From NCBI RefSeq assembly GCF_950295315.1, contig NC_080176.1, positions 29,412,924 through 29,476,923 on the forward strand: a stretch of DNA of 64,000 bases, written 5' to 3'. This stretch comes from Erinaceus europaeus (lineage: Eukaryota > Chordata > Mammalia > Eulipotyphla > Erinaceidae). The notes below the pieces were generated by a model. The model was not told the origin of the DNA. It did not search any database and saw nothing but the letters and a program-made list of their open reading frames with translations. The position numbers and the translations under genes were made by a program. Shown here piece by piece: positions 1-10,876 of this stretch. Each line of letters starts with the position of its first letter. The stretch's first letter is position 1.

Positions 1-680
1 GCAGGGGTCTGTGATGAGGTGTTTGTTCTTTACCTCAGCTGACTGCCAACTCTGTTTCCAAGAGTCTGGAACAGAGAAGTTCAGTGTAGGCGTAGGGGAC
101 CAGATTGGGTGACGAGACATCAAGCATTGGACAGGGTGGGCAAAGATATCCGTGTATATTGGCAGGTCCGGTCGAGCGTAGACGTGGGAAATGAACTTAG
201 ATGATGCCGCATCCCGACGAATATCTGGCGGGGCGATGTTGCTAAGAACTGGCAGCCATGGAACCGGGGTGGGACGGATGGTTCCAGAAATTATCCTCAT
301 GGAGGAATATAATTTGGAATTGACCAAGTGGACATGGGGCTACGGAACCATACTGGGGCACAGTATTCTGCAGTGGAATAGCATAATGCCAGAGATGATG
401 ATCGTAGTGTGGAAGCGCTCGCGCCCCATGAGGAGCTGGCCAGTCTTGCAATGATGTGATTCCTTGCGCCCACCTTTGCTGCAGTTTTTATGAGATGTTT
501 GTGAAATGACAGAGTGTGATCGAGAGTAACGCCAAGATAGACTGTCTGGGCTTCATGCCGGATTCTCGTATCGCCAAGCTGCACATTAAGCTCACGTGAG
601 GCCGAGGCATGGTGTAGATGGAAAACAGATGATACCGTTTTTGCAGTGCTAGGGATTAGTCACCATTTTTTACAGTAACC
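1..680 (-). mobile_element. RTE/Jockey-like non-LTR element, copy 1 (5'-truncated, antisense)
   Basis: The reverse complement aligns colinearly with about 35200-35881 of the near-full-length copy at 33068-36150, covering the end of the RT domain and the start of the C-terminal region; the 3' part lies beyond the left edge of the window. On the minus strand 297-584 carries the same block as 35280-35540, including the LGVTLDHTLSFHKH stretch. It keeps the AG that copy 3 lost at about 35526 but has lost a C near 340 that shifts the frame. It abuts L1 A ORF2 at 677-686, which suggests insertion into that L1. No target duplication can be judged because only one end is visible. Confidence 0.85.
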
Positions 681-883
681 AATATCTCTGATGAACATAG
701 ATGCCAAAATATTAAACAAGATTCTGGCCAACCAGATATAGCAGTATATCAAAAAGATTGTTCATCATAACCAAGCGGGATTTATCCCAGGAATGCAAGG
801 CTGGTTCAACATACATAAGTCAATCAATGTCATTCACCATATCAATAAAAGCAAAACCAAACACCACATGATTATCTCAATAG

Positions 884-1294
884 ATGCAGAGAAAGCCTTT
901 GACAAAATCCAACACCTATTCATGCTCAAAACACAACAAAAAAATGGGAATAGATGGGAAATTCCTCAAGATAGTGGAGTCCATATATAGCAAACCTACA
1001 GCCAACATCATACTCAATGGACAGAAGCTGAAAACATTCCCCCTTAGATCAGGGACTAGACAGGGCTGTCCATTATCACCATTACTCTTCAACATAGTAT
1101 TGGAAGTTCTTGCTATAGCAAATAGGCAAGAGAAAGAAATCAAAGGAATACAGATTGGAAGGGAAGAAGTCAAGCTCTCACTATTTGCAGATGATATGAT
1201 AGTGTACATAGAAAAACTTAAAGAATCCAGCAGAAAATTACTGGAAGTTGTTAGGCAATATAGCAAGATGTCAGGCTACAAAATCAGTGTATAA
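884..1294 (+). pseudogene. L1 A ORF2 reverse-transcriptase fragment
   Basis: This 136-residue frame contains RT palm motifs: [17 protein letters not shown] followed by [10 protein letters not shown], where FADD is the catalytic YxDD-type box. It is flanked by frameshifts: the upstream fingers part (from 793, with [14 protein letters not shown]) lies in another frame, and downstream reading stops at 1292. It is a dead fragment of an L1 reverse transcriptase. Confidence 0.88.
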
Positions 1295-1525
1295 ACATCA
1301 GTGGCATTCCTTTATGCAAACATCAAATCTGAAGAAGAAGACATCCAGAAATCACTCCCATTCACGGTTGCAGCAAAATCAATAAAATACCTAGGAATAA
1401 AGCTGACCAAAGAAGTGAAAGATTTGTATACTGAAAACTATGAGTCATTATTCAAGGAAATAGAAAATACCAAGAAATAGAAATACATCCCATGCTCATG
1501 GGTTGGAAGAATAAACATCATCAAA

Positions 1526-2598
1526 ATGAATATTCTCCCCAGGGCCATATACAAATTTAATGCGATGCCCATCAAAGTTCCACCAAGCTTCTTTAAGAGA
1601 ATAGAACAAAAACTACAATCATTTATCTGGAACCAGAAAATACCTAGAATTGCCAAAAGAATCTTGAGGAAAAGAAACAGAAATGGAGGCATCACACTCC
1701 CAGATCTCAAACTATACTATAAGACCATCATCATCAAAACAGCCCGGTACTGGAACAAAAATAGGCACACAGATCAGTGGAACTGAACTGAAAGCCCAGA
1801 ACTAAACCCCCACACCTATGGACATCTAATATTTGATGAGGGGCCCCAAAGTATTAAATGGAGGAAGAAGGCTCTCTTCAATAAATGGTGCTGGGGAAAC
1901 TGGGTTAAAACATGCAGAAGAATGAAACTGAACCACCTTATCTCACCAGAAACAAAAATCAATTCCAAATGGATCAAGGACATGGATGTTAGACCAGAAA
2001 CTATCAAATACTTAGAGGAAAACATTGGTGGAACACTTTTCCACCTAAACCTCAAGGACATCTTTGATGAAACAAACCCAATTTCAAAGAAGACTAAAGC
2101 GGAAACAAACCAATGGGACTACATCAAATTGAAAAGCTTCTGCACAGCTAAAGAAACTACCACACAAACAAAGAGACCCCTCACAGAATGGGAGAAGACC
2201 TTTACATGCCATACATCAGACAAGAGACTAATCACCAAAATATACAAAGAGCTCAGCAAACTTAGCAATAAAAAAGCAAATGACCGCATCCAAAACTGGG
2301 CAGAGGATATGAACAGAACATTCACTACAGAAGAGATCCAAAAGCCTAACAAACACATGAAAACTTGCTCCACATGAAAACTTGCTGATTGTCAGAGAAA
2401 TGCAAATAAAGACAACAATGAGATAGCACCTCACCCATTTGAGAATGGCGTACATCAAAAAGGACAGCAGCAACAAATGCTGGAGAGGCTGTGGGGACAT
2501 AGGAACACTTCCGCACTGCTGGTGGGAATGCAAACTGGTCCAGCCTCTGTGGAGAGCAGTCTGGAGAACTCTCACAAGGCTAGATAGACATGGACCTT
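1526..2598 (+). pseudogene. L1 A ORF2 C-terminal fragments
   Basis: Two frames (1526-1786 and 1922-2377) carry the conserved post-RT region of L1 ORF2: the [13 protein letters not shown] block, IWNQK.PRIAK, the [13 protein letters not shown] block, then WIKDMDVRPETIKYLEENIGG. The Cys-rich terminal motif is degraded at about 2470-2530. Stops at 1785 and 2376 plus frame changes make it non-functional. Confidence 0.85.
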
Positions 2599-3469
2599 CC
2601 ATATGACCCAGTAATTCTTCTCCTAGGGATATATCCTAAGGACTCCATAATACCCAACCAAAAAGAAATGTGTACACCTACGTTCATAGCAGCACAATTT
2701 GTAATAGCTAAAACTTGGAAACAATCCAGGTGCCCAACAACATATGAGTGGCTGAGAAAGTTGTGGTATATATACACAATGGAATATTATGCAGCTATTA
2801 AGAACAGTGAACCCACCTTCTCTAACCCATCTTGGATGGAGCTAGAAGGAATTATGTTAAGTGAGATAAGTCAGAAAGATAAAGATGAGTATGGGATAAT
2901 CCCACTCATAAACAGAAGTTGAGAAAGAATAACAGAAAGGGAAACTCAAAGCAGGATTTGACTAAATTTGGAGTAGGGCACCAAAGTAAAAACCCTGGGG
3001 TGAGGATGAGGGTGGATATTCAGCTTTACAGGTTGGGGAGATGGGGGAGGGGAAGGGGGGGTGGGATGGGACATAGTCTTTTTGTGGTGGGAATGGTGTT
3101 TATGTACATTCCAATCAATTTGGAAATACCTAGAATTGCCAAATTGATTGAATTGCCAAATTGATTGAATGTCTCAAACTTTTTAAAATCACCGACTGAG
3201 TCTTTTTAATACATAGGCTGAGTCTTTGATATGTTGAGTCTTTGATATGTTGAGTCTCTTAAAAGCTTAGTCCAGGGAGAACAAAAGCAACTGGTGGCAT
3301 AGCTATATCTAAATAATGTCAAAGGACATAAAGTGTTGTGATGGTGTGTATGTTACAGCAAATCCTAACAGGAATTTTTCAAAGTTAACCCAACAAGTAT
3401 AAATATTGGAGAAATGAACCCTGGTTCATAAGAGTCCAGCTAAAAGCCCCCCAAAGGGTGAAGCACAAA

Positions 3470-4358
3470 ATAATGAGCTCAACATCCAAACACTAATTAA
3501 GGAAATAATCACAGGAGTGAATAAAGAGTTTGAAAGAACTGTCATCAGAAATGCAGAAACAATAAATGAGACTCTGGAAGAAAACACTAATTATCTCAAG
3601 GTTATTAGAGAACTGAAAGCTGAAATAGCTGAGTTAAGAAACAACTAGCTGAACAAGCTAAAACAGTATCAGAACAGGGTAACAAAATAGATGAACTCCA
3701 GAAAACAGTAGAGGGCAGAGAGAATAGAATCAATGAGGCTGAAGACAGAATTAGCAAGATTGAGGACGAATTAGAGACAACTAAAAAAGAAGTAAGAGAT
3801 CTCAAAAAGAGATTAAGAGATATTGAAAACAACAACAGAGAACTATGGGATGACTTCAGAAGAAACAATATACGCATTATTGGCTTACCAGAGGAAGAAA
3901 GAGAGGGAAAGGAAGAAAGCATTCTTCAGGCTATAATAGCTGGAAATTTCTCTAGTCTAGACAACATCAAAGACATAAAGATTCAAGAAGCCCAGAGGGT
4001 CCCAAACAGAATTAACCCAGACTTAAAGACACCAAGACACATCATATTTAGAATGGAAAGGAATAAGGATAAAAAAAGGATCCTGAAGGCTGCAAGAGAA
4101 AAACAAAGAGTCACCTACAAAGGAAAACCCATAAGGTTAGGAATAGACTTCTCCACACAAACAGTACAGGCCAGAAGAGAATGGCAAGATATCTATTGAG
4201 TACTCAACGAGAGAGGCTTTCAGCCAAGAATACTGTATCCTGCTAGACTGTCATTCAGACTAGATGGAGGCATCAAAACCTTCTCAGACAAGCAACAGTT
4301 GAAGGAATCAACTATCACCAAGCCTGCCCTTAAAGAAGTTTTGAAAGGTGCCCTATAC
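3470..4358 (+). pseudogene. L1 B ORF1 remnant
   Basis: Translation in shifting frames gives the L1 ORF1p coiled coil (KAEIAELR, NRINEAEDRISKIEDELETT), the RRM-like IIGLPEEERE stretch and the C-terminal FRLDGG.KTFSDKQQLKE block. A stop near 3647 and a TGA at 4198-4200 interrupt it. ORF1p normally forms trimers that bind L1 RNA; this copy cannot make it. Confidence 0.85.
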
Positions 4359-4562
4359 ATAGAAAAACCTAAGGAATCCAGCAATTGTCTTTTGGATCTC
4401 ATCAGGCAATACAGTAAGGTGTCAGGCTACAAAATTAACATTCAAAAGTCAGTGGCATGCCTCTATGCAAACACTAAGTTAGAAGAAGGTGAAATCCAGA
4501 AATCAATTCCTTTTACTATAGCAACAAAAACAATAAACTTTCTAGGAATAAACCTAAGTTAA
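4299..4562 (+). pseudogene. In-frame junction of L1 ORF1 end with ORF2 RT segment (deletion product)
   Basis: An 87-codon frame runs from the last ORF1 residues (ITKPALKEVLKG) straight into ORF2 sequence downstream of the FADD box (YIEKPKESSNCLLDLIRQYSKVSGYKI). The intact sequences in L1 C show that both flanks share TATA at the breakpoint (CCTATAAAC against GTATACAT). This is a microhomology deletion; there is no sign that the fused peptide is made. Confidence 0.8.
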
Positions 4563-4565
4563 GAA

Positions 4566-5966
4566 GTGAAAGTCTTGTATACTAAAAATTATGAGTCACT
4601 ACTCAAGGAAATTGAAAAAGATACAAAGAAGTGGAAAGATATTCCATGTTCATGGGTTGGAAGAATTAACATCATCAAAATGAATATACTACCCAGAGCC
4701 ATATACAAATTTAATGCTATCCCCATCAAGATCCCAACCACATTTTTTAGCAGAATAGAACAAATGCTACAAATGTTTATCTGGAACCAGAAAAGACCTA
4801 GAATTGCCAAAACAATCTTGAGAAGAAAGAACAGAACTGGAGGCATCACACTCCCAGATCAAATTGTATTATAGGGCCACTGTCATAAAAACTGCTTGGT
4901 ACTTGAACATGAGTAGACACACTGACCAGTGGAATAGAATTGAGAGCCCAGAAGTAAGCCCCCACACCTATGGACATCTAATCTTTGACAAAGGTGCACA
5001 GACTATTCAGTGGGGGAAAGCAGAGTCTCTTCAACAAATGGTGTTGGAAAAAATGGTTTGAAAAATGCAGAAAAATGAAACTGAACCATTATATTTCATC
5101 AAATACAAAAGTAAATTCCCGTGGGTGAAGGACTTGGATGTTAGACCACAAAAAGTATCAGATACTTAGATGAAAATATGGCGGAACTCTTTTCTGCATA
5201 AATTTTAAAGATATCTTCGATGAAATGAATCCAGTTACAATGAAGACTAAGGCAAGCATAAACCTATGGGACTACATCAAATTAAAAAGCTTCTGCACAG
5301 CAAAAGAAACTACTACCCAAACCAAGAGATCCCTCACAGAATGAGAGAAGATCTTTACATGCCATACTTCAGACAAAAGGCTAATAACTAGAATATATAA
5401 AGAACTTGCAAATCTCAACAACAAAACAAATAACCCCATCCAAAAATGGGGGGAGAACATGGACAGAATATTCACCACAGAAGAGATCCAAAAGGCTGAG
5501 AAACACATGAAAAAATGCTCCAAGTCTCTGATTGTCAGAGAAATGCAAATAAAGACAACAATGAGATACCACTTCACTCCTGTGAGAATGCCATACATCA
5601 GAAAAGGTAACAGCAGCAAATGCTGGAGAGGTTGTGGGGTCAAAGGAACTCTCCTGCACTGCTTGGGTATGTAAACTGGTCCAACCTCTGTGTAGAATAG
5701 TCTGGAGAACTCTCAGAAGGCTAGAAATGGACCTATCCTATGATCCTGCAATTCCTCTCCTGGGGCTATATCCTAAGGAACCCAACACAGCCATCCAAAA
5801 AGATCTGTGTACACATATATTTTTGGCAGCACAGTTTGTAATATGCAAAACCTGGAAGCAACCCAGGTGTCCAACAACAGATGAGTGGCTGAGCAAGTTG
5901 TGGTCTATATACACAATGGAATACTACTCAGCTATAAAAAATGGTGACTTCACTGTTTTCAGCTGA
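4566..5966 (+). pseudogene. L1 B ORF2 C-terminal fragments
   Basis: Frames at 4566-4874, 4864-5061, 5459-5674 and 5634-5966 together carry the post-RT ORF2 region: [53 protein letters not shown], and the start of the Cys motif [15 protein letters not shown]. The distal ORF2 end is retained here (SKLWSIYTMEYYSAIKNGD), which shows that L1 C lost about 200 bp at 63340. Confidence 0.85.
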
Positions 5967-6284
5967 TCTTGGATGGACCTTGAAAAATTCATGTTAAGTG
6001 AAATAAGTCAGAAACAGAAGGATGAATATGGGATGATCTCACTCTCAGGCCGAAGTTGAAAAACAAGATCAGAAAAGAAAACACAAGTAGAACCTGAACT
6101 GGAATTGGAGTATTGCACCAAAGTAAAAGATTCTGGGGTGGGTGGGTGGGGAGAATACAGATCCAAGAAGAATGACCTAGTGGGGATTGTATTGTTATAT
6201 GGAAGACTGGGAAATGTTATGCATGTACAAACTATTGTATTTACTGTCGAATTGAAAACATTAATTCTCCAATAAAGAAATTTA

Positions 6285-6573
6285 GGGAGTCGGGCGGTAG
6301 CTCAGCGGGTTAAACACACATGGTGCAAAGCTCAAGGACCCGCATAAGCATCCCGGTGAGCCTCCGGCTCCCCACCTGCAGGTGAGTCGCTTCACAGGCA
6401 GTGAAGCAGGTGTGCAGGTGTCTATCTTTCTCTCCCCCTGTCTTCCCCTCCTCTCTCCATTTCTCTCTGTCCTATCCAACAACAACGACATCAGTAGTAA
6501 CTATAACAATAAAAAAACAAGGACAACAAAAGGGAATAAATAAATATAAAAAAAGAAATAAAAAATATATATC
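6285..6573 (+). mobile_element. SINE-B (lacks terminal block)
   Basis: The head GGTAGCTCAGCGGGTTAAAC is an A-box-like start, the Cys-rich body is typical, and CAACAAAAGGGAATAAATA ends it before the usual GGAGCAGTGG terminal block. It is inserted at the 3' end of L1 B. The B box is lost or altered (GCATCCCGGTGAGCC). Confidence 0.85.
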
Positions 6574-6684
6574 TCTGAACTGACAGTTGAACACAAGTGC
6601 CCTTCAGCTCACCCCTCAGAGCCCAGCCTGTTCTTGGAGGATCAATTGGTGGTGTATCAACTAATGAAGCATCACAGGAAAACA

Positions 6685-6896
6685 CAGGGGAGGTGGTAGC
6701 ACATCCAACTGAATGCACATGTGACCACAGGCAAGGACTCAGATTCAAGCCCCTGGTCCCCACCTGCAGTGGGGGAAACTTCATAAATGGTGAAGCAGGG
6801 CTGCAGGTGTCTCTCCTTCTTTCCCTATCTCTGCCTTCCCTCTCAATTTCTTTATGTTTCTATCTGAAATAAATGTCTAAATAACATAAATAAAAC
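6685..6896 (+). mobile_element. SINE-A
   Basis: GGTGGTAGCACATCCAACTG head, B-box-like GATTCAAGCCCC, CCCACCTGCAGTGGGGGAAAC body, pyrimidine tract and an ATAAAT-rich tail. Moderately diverged. Confidence 0.85.
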
Positions 6897-7193
6897 AACA
6901 ATGGTAATAATGCTCTTTAAATGAAAACATGGGAGGGAAGAGAAGGGGTTTGTAAAGAACTTCCTTCTTTCAAAGGAAGCTAATCACCACGAGTCCATAA
7001 TTTATGAGCAGGACAAATATAGCTAGATACGCAGTAATGTTCTAGGTTGGCATTCAACCAGAGGAGGCTGGGTTCTGCTGCTGAATGACCTCTTCTTCCT
7101 GCTCCAGGTGGAGCCACCTCTTAGTCTGCAATGAATCCATGAAGTCTCTACACACTGTGTCTAGCTGTCTTGGCCTGCCCAGATTTCTTTGTC

Positions 7194-7264
7194 GTTTCTT
7201 TCCTTCCTTCCTTCCTTCCTTCCTTCCTTCCTTCCTTCCTTCCTTCCTTCCTTCCTTCCTTCCT

Positions 7265-7297
<33 letters not shown>

Positions 7298-7325
7298 TCC
7301 TTCTTCCCTTCCTTTCTTTCTTTTT
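7194..7325 (+). repeat. (TTCC)n / (CT)n microsatellite, expanded SINE tail
   Basis: About 70 bp of TTCC repeats followed by CT-rich repeats. It sits exactly where the A-rich tail of the antisense SINE-B at 7326-7619 should be, so it probably grew from that tail (GGAA on the SINE strand). Confidence 0.9.
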
Positions 7326-7619
7326 ATTTACCTCCAGGGTTATGACTGGGGCTCGGTGCCTGCACTTCGAATCCACTGCTCCTGGCAGCCATCTTTTTTC
7401 CATTGTTGTTGTTTCTGCCGCTGCAGTTGTTGGATAGGACAGAAAAAAACTGAGAGAGGAGGGGAAGACAGAGAGGGAGAGAGAAAGATAGACACCTGCA
7501 GACCTGCCTCACCTCTTGCAAACCTATCCCCTTGCAGGTGGGGAGCCGGGGGCTCAAACCAGGATCCTTGAGCTTTGCAATATGTGCACATAGCCTGGTG
7601 CACCACCACCCAGCCCCTC
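7326..7619 (-). mobile_element. SINE-B, full-length
   Basis: Minus-strand copy with the terminal block (CCTCCAGGGTTATGACTGGGG on the plus strand), the GTTGTTGTTT region, the body, a B-box complement (GGGGCTCAAACCAGGATCC) and head complement ACCACCCAGCCCC. Confidence 0.9.
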
Positions 7620-7740
7620 TTTCTTGTAGACATATTTATTTATTTTATTATTTTTGTATGCATATAACTTTAATGGTTAAAAAATGCCAATATGATATGT
7701 AAATACATATTTTATTTATTTATTTTCCATAACAACCACT

Positions 7741-7866
7741 ATTTTTTTTACTAGTGATTTAATATTGATTGACAAGATTATGGGATAAGAGGGGTACAAT
7801 TCCATAAAATTTCCACCACTAGAGTTCCATATCCCACCCCCTACATTGGCAGCTTTCCTACACTTA
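7741..7866 (-). mobile_element. Family X, 3'-end fragment
   Basis: ACTAGTGATTTAATATTGATTG starts the plus-strand view; this equals the 3' end of family X read from the minus strand (ends AATATTAAATCACTAGT). It continues through GGGGTACAATTCCA and CCACCACTAGAGTTCC and breaks off at about 7866. AT-rich low-complexity sequence lies on both sides. Confidence 0.75.
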
Positions 7867-7974
7867 TTTATTTTTTAGAATATTCTATATATTTATTTAT
7901 TTAAATATATATTTTATCCTGAAATTTAATATATTTTTTTCTCTCACATTAATTTTATCCTATGTTAAATCTTT

Positions 7975-8446
7975 TTAAAATTTTATTAGTGATTTAATAT
8001 TGATTTACCAAAAAAAATCACAATATAACAGGGGCACAACTCCACACCATTCCCACCACCAGAGTTCTGGATCCGCATTCCCTCCAATGGAAGCTAGAGC
8101 TGTTCCTTCAAGGTTGCAGATGTGGGTTAACTATTATTTCTATAACTCTCTCTCTGAATCTGCCCTTTTTTTCTCCCATGGTCCCATCTTCTCTTCCACA
8201 CCTACACCTGTTACTACACCCAAATGTCCCTCCCTTTTTCCTCTTCTCTGTCTGGGTCCTGGTGAAGCTGAGTTTAGAGCCCTTTGGTCATCTTCCTCCT
8301 ATCATTTCTTTCCCACTGGGTGTATGGATCAAAATAATTTTTGGGGTGCAGAAAGTGGGAGTTCTGGCTTCTGTAATTGCTTCTCTGCTGGACAGCCCAT
8401 GTTAAATTTTCCGTATCAGATTTATTTGCATAGTTCTGGAGGTTAG
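7975..8446 (-). mobile_element. Family X, 3' half
   Basis: It begins with the conserved family X 3' end (TTATTAGTGATTTAATATTG on plus) and runs through CCCACCACCAGAGTTC and TTGCAGATGTGGGTTAACTA to GGCTTCTGTAATTGCTTCTC. It is colinear with the reverse complement of 31560-32010. No coding potential is seen. Confidence 0.8.
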
Positions 8447-8457
8447 AAGTTCAAGAT

Positions 8458-8665
8458 GGGGGCTGGGTGGTGGTGCACCTGGTTGAGAGAACACATCACA
8501 GTGTCCAAAGACTCAGGTTCAAGCCCTCAGTCCCCACCTGTGGGGGAGTGTTTCATGAATGGTAAAGCAGTATTGCAGGTGTCTATTTTTTTCTTTTTTT
8601 ACTATCTCCCTCTTGAGTTCTCTCTGTATTAATCCAAAAATAACTAAATTTAAAAAAATTTTAAA
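8458..8665 (+). mobile_element. SINE-A with 12-bp target duplication
   Basis: Complete SINE-A (GGGCTGGGTGGTGGTGCACC ... TCCAAAAATAACTAAATTT). The flanks AGAAGTTCAAGA at 8445-8456 and 8666-8677 are identical target-site duplications, typical of L1-machinery integration into family X sequence. Confidence 0.93.
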
Positions 8666-8679
8666 AGAAGTTCAAGAGG

Positions 8680-9180
8680 AAGGGACATCATTCACTCAGT
8701 TGACAGTGCTGGGAGTCTTCCTGTCCATCTAGAAGCCCACTGACCAGTGTCCTTGTCCCTTGAGACTTACAGCTGTTCCAACCAGGGACACACTTATCCA
8801 GAGTCAATCATGTTCTCATCCCAGACCTGTTCATGCAAAAAAGGAAAAAAAAAGTATCTGTTGCAGCAATTCCAGAACTGAGTAAATATTGTGATGCTGA
8901 TGGAACACAAGGAAGAAAGTAATAGAGATATCATTTCCATGGAGATTAAGTTGAATGCTTGGGGAAAGACTTAGTAAAGGCAAATTACCAGAAAAACTGC
9001 TGTCAGACTGAACGTGTGCACAGCCACCAGGAAACTTTAGGAGAGGACTGTGTGAAATCTGCTAGGATTCTGGGTTCCAGTTCCTGTTTCGTGCCTTGTG
9101 AGTTCTTGTTCTTACTCCGGGAAACAAAATGGTGATTCAGAATGTGGTTGTGGTGGTAGTGGGTGGGTGGGTGGATTTTT
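8680..9180. other. Unique sequence, nothing recognised
   Basis: About 500 bp with no repeat signature, no exon-like frame and no clear regulatory motif that I can support. Confidence 0.5.
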
Positions 9181-9187
9181 AAACATT

Positions 9188-9384
9188 TTTTTTTAAATTT
9201 CTTTCTTTCTTTATTGGATAGAGACATCCAGAAATCAAGAGGTGGGGGGGGGATGGAGAAGGAGAGAGACAGAGAGACAGACACCTGCAGCACTGTTTCA
9301 CCACTTGCAAAGCTTTCTTCCTGCAGTTGGGGACTGGGGCCTCCAACCTTGGTCCAAATGCATTGTAACATAACACCCGGCCCC
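9188..9384 (-). mobile_element. SINE-A
   Basis: TTTATTGGATAGAGACATCC (3' end complement) through the CTGCAG body to the head complement ACACCCGGCCCC. It carries a private G-run at 9243-9250. Confidence 0.88.
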
Positions 9385-9465
9385 ATGGTGTGGGGACTCT
9401 TGAGTACTGAGCAAGAAGGCAGCTATATTGCCACGCAGGTCCAGAGTTACAAGATAACATGGCGG

Positions 9466-9600
9466 GCAGGGGAGACAGCACAATGGTTCTGCAAAAAAGA
9501 CTGTAGTAGCTGAGTCACCCAAGGTGCTAGGTTTGATACCCTGCACCACCATAAGCCAGAGCTGAGCAGTCTTGTGGTAAAAAATAAAAACAAAAACCAA
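9466..9600 (+). mobile_element. SINE-C
   Basis: ACAGCACAATGGTTCTGC (A-box-like) and AGGTTTGATACCC (B-box-like), then AAGCCAGAGCTGAGCAGT and an A-rich tail with AAAACCAAAAAAC repeats. Diverged. Confidence 0.8.
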
Positions 9601-9648
9601 AAAACAAAACCACACCCCCCCAAAAAAAAAACTCCTGGCGGTCATTTT

Positions 9649-9825
9649 TTTTATTGGATAGGACAGAGAGAAATTGAGAGAGGAGGAGAAGATAGGGAGG
9701 GAGAGAGACCTGCTTCAGCACTCATGAAGCATTCCTCCCCCTGCAGGTGGGAAGTGGAGGCTTGAACATGGATCCTTGTGCTTAGTACTATGTGAACTTA
9801 ACCAGGTGGGCCACCACCCGGTCCC
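9649..9825 (-). mobile_element. SINE-B, 3'-truncated or lacking terminal block
   Basis: TTATTGGATAGGACAGAGAG through to the head complement CACCACCCGGTCCC. The CAACAA region and terminal block are absent. Confidence 0.82.
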
Positions 9826-10190
9826 TGGAACTCACAACATTACAAACCTTCACCTTAATGTCTGAGAGGCTCTTCCTGTGACCCCTGTCATTCAAGCACT
9901 CCAGGCACACGATGGTTTCACTTGAGGCCAAGAGTCAGCCTTGTCATCTTAGCTCTGCCGTCTGGAGATTTAATACTAGTGGAGGGTGTGGTTCACCCTG
10001 GCAACTTCCCCCCTTCTGGCCCTTTCCTTCCCCATTTCTCCTGTATCTTCTGTCCCCTCTCTCCATACCACAGCTCTCACAGTTGTCTTCCCTTTCTTTC
10101 TGCTTGCTCCCTCTCCCATCTTCACTGCAGGATAATGTCCTACCATCCTCCAAGCTTGGCTCTGTGGTCCTGTTCTTTCAGTCTTGTCCT
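9826..10190. other. Unique sequence, pyrimidine-rich
   Basis: No repeat family or exon recognised. The middle (10010-10130) is CT-rich, which creates spurious open frames on both strands. Confidence 0.5.
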
Positions 10191-10191
10191 A

Positions 10192-10510
10192 AGGGACTGG
10201 GTAGTGGTGGAACTGATTGAGATCACAAGCTATAAGGTGCAAGGACTCGAGTTCAAGCCCCCAGTCCCCAACTATGAGCAATAAAGTAGCGACTGTGAGC
10301 GACTGTAGGTCTCTCTCTCTTTATTATTTTTTATTTATTGGAGACAGCCAAAAATTGAGAGGAGGCAGGGGAGAGTGAAGGAGAGAGACACCTATAGCCC
10401 TGCTTCACACTTGTGAAACTTTCTCTTCTTCACTCTCTCTCTCTCTTGCTCTTCCCTTCCTTCTCAATTTCTGTCTCTATCCAATAAATTAATTAAACTG
10501 TTTTAAAAGA
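10192..10510 (+). mobile_element. SINE-A interrupted by antisense SINE-A
   Basis: Plus-strand SINE-A head (GGGACTGGGTAGTGGTGGAAC, B box GAGTTCAAGCCCC) runs to about 10320. A 5'-truncated antisense SINE-A follows (TTTATTATTTTTTATTTATTGG to CTTCACACTTGTGAAACTTTC, 10320-10432), then the plus-strand 3' end resumes (CTCAATTTCTGTCTCTATCC, 10455-10500). Confidence 0.82.
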
Positions 10511-10751
10511 GAGAGAGAGAGATTTGTCCTAAATCCTCAGTTGAGTAAGCTTGCCACTCTCTCATGCTTAACTTGCTTAACTTGCATCTTTCTGGGGATG
10601 AGGGTTACTTACAGAAAATCAGTCATTCACATCTTAAAATTGGGGACCCAGAATGGGACTTGGCACACAAACCCTCCCCAGTTCTGTAGATAAGAAAGCA
10701 GGGACACATCTTGATTTGCCTGGTTTTTCAGCGCCCATGCAGGGGAAACTG

Positions 10752-10848
10752 AGGGGCCAGGTGGTAGTGCATTCAGTTGAATACACATGTTACCATGTGC
10801 TAGGACCCAGGTTTATGTCCCCGGTCTCCACCTGCAGGTTTCATTGTC
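10752..10848 (+). mobile_element. SINE-A, 5' part only
   Basis: Head GGGGCCAGGTGGTAGTGCATTC to CCACCTGCAGGTTTC; the pyrimidine body and tail are missing. Confidence 0.82.
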
Positions 10849-10876
10849 TTTCAATTGGGTTGAAAGAAAGACCTCA

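Larger units (their letters stand above)
682..3420 (+). mobile_element. L1 A, LINE-1 fragment (ORF2 RT to 3' end), decayed
   Basis: The sequence is colinear with the RT-to-C-terminus part of ORF2 in L1 C (61490-63340), followed by a 3' region that differs from L1 B and C: a G-rich block at 3030-3075 and tandem TTGATATGTTGAGTC-like units at 3195-3260. The RT active-site FADD is at 1184-1195. Stops and frameshifts break the frame, for example around 950, 1292, 1478 and 1785. The distinct 3' UTR and heavier decay suggest an older L1 subfamily. The 3' limit is approximate because L1 B begins near 3433 and no clear poly(A) separates them. Confidence 0.88.
3433..6283 (+). mobile_element. L1 B, LINE-1 with large internal deletion
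   Basis: It is colinear with L1 C from about ORF1 codon 17 (matching 59200) to the end of ORF1, then jumps at 4345-4360 into the late RT domain of ORF2 (matching about 62010), and continues to a 3' end with AATAAA at 6271-6276. About 1.9 kb (the ORF1 stop, the inter-ORF spacer, the endonuclease and most of the RT) is missing. The 3' UTR matches L1 C, with a GTGGGTGGGTGGGG block at 6137-6150, so both belong to the same younger subfamily. A SINE-B starts directly after its tail. Confidence 0.9.

Noticed and set aside
4340..4365. The ORF1-ORF2 join in L1 B as a spliced L1 RNA product
   Set aside because: The breakpoint lies in shared TATA, not at an AG/GT donor with an AG acceptor, so a microhomology deletion explains it better.
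7085..7571. Overlapping frames rich in Ser/Leu/Phe/Pro
   Set aside because: They are translations of a (TTCC)n/(CT)n tract and an antisense SINE-B.
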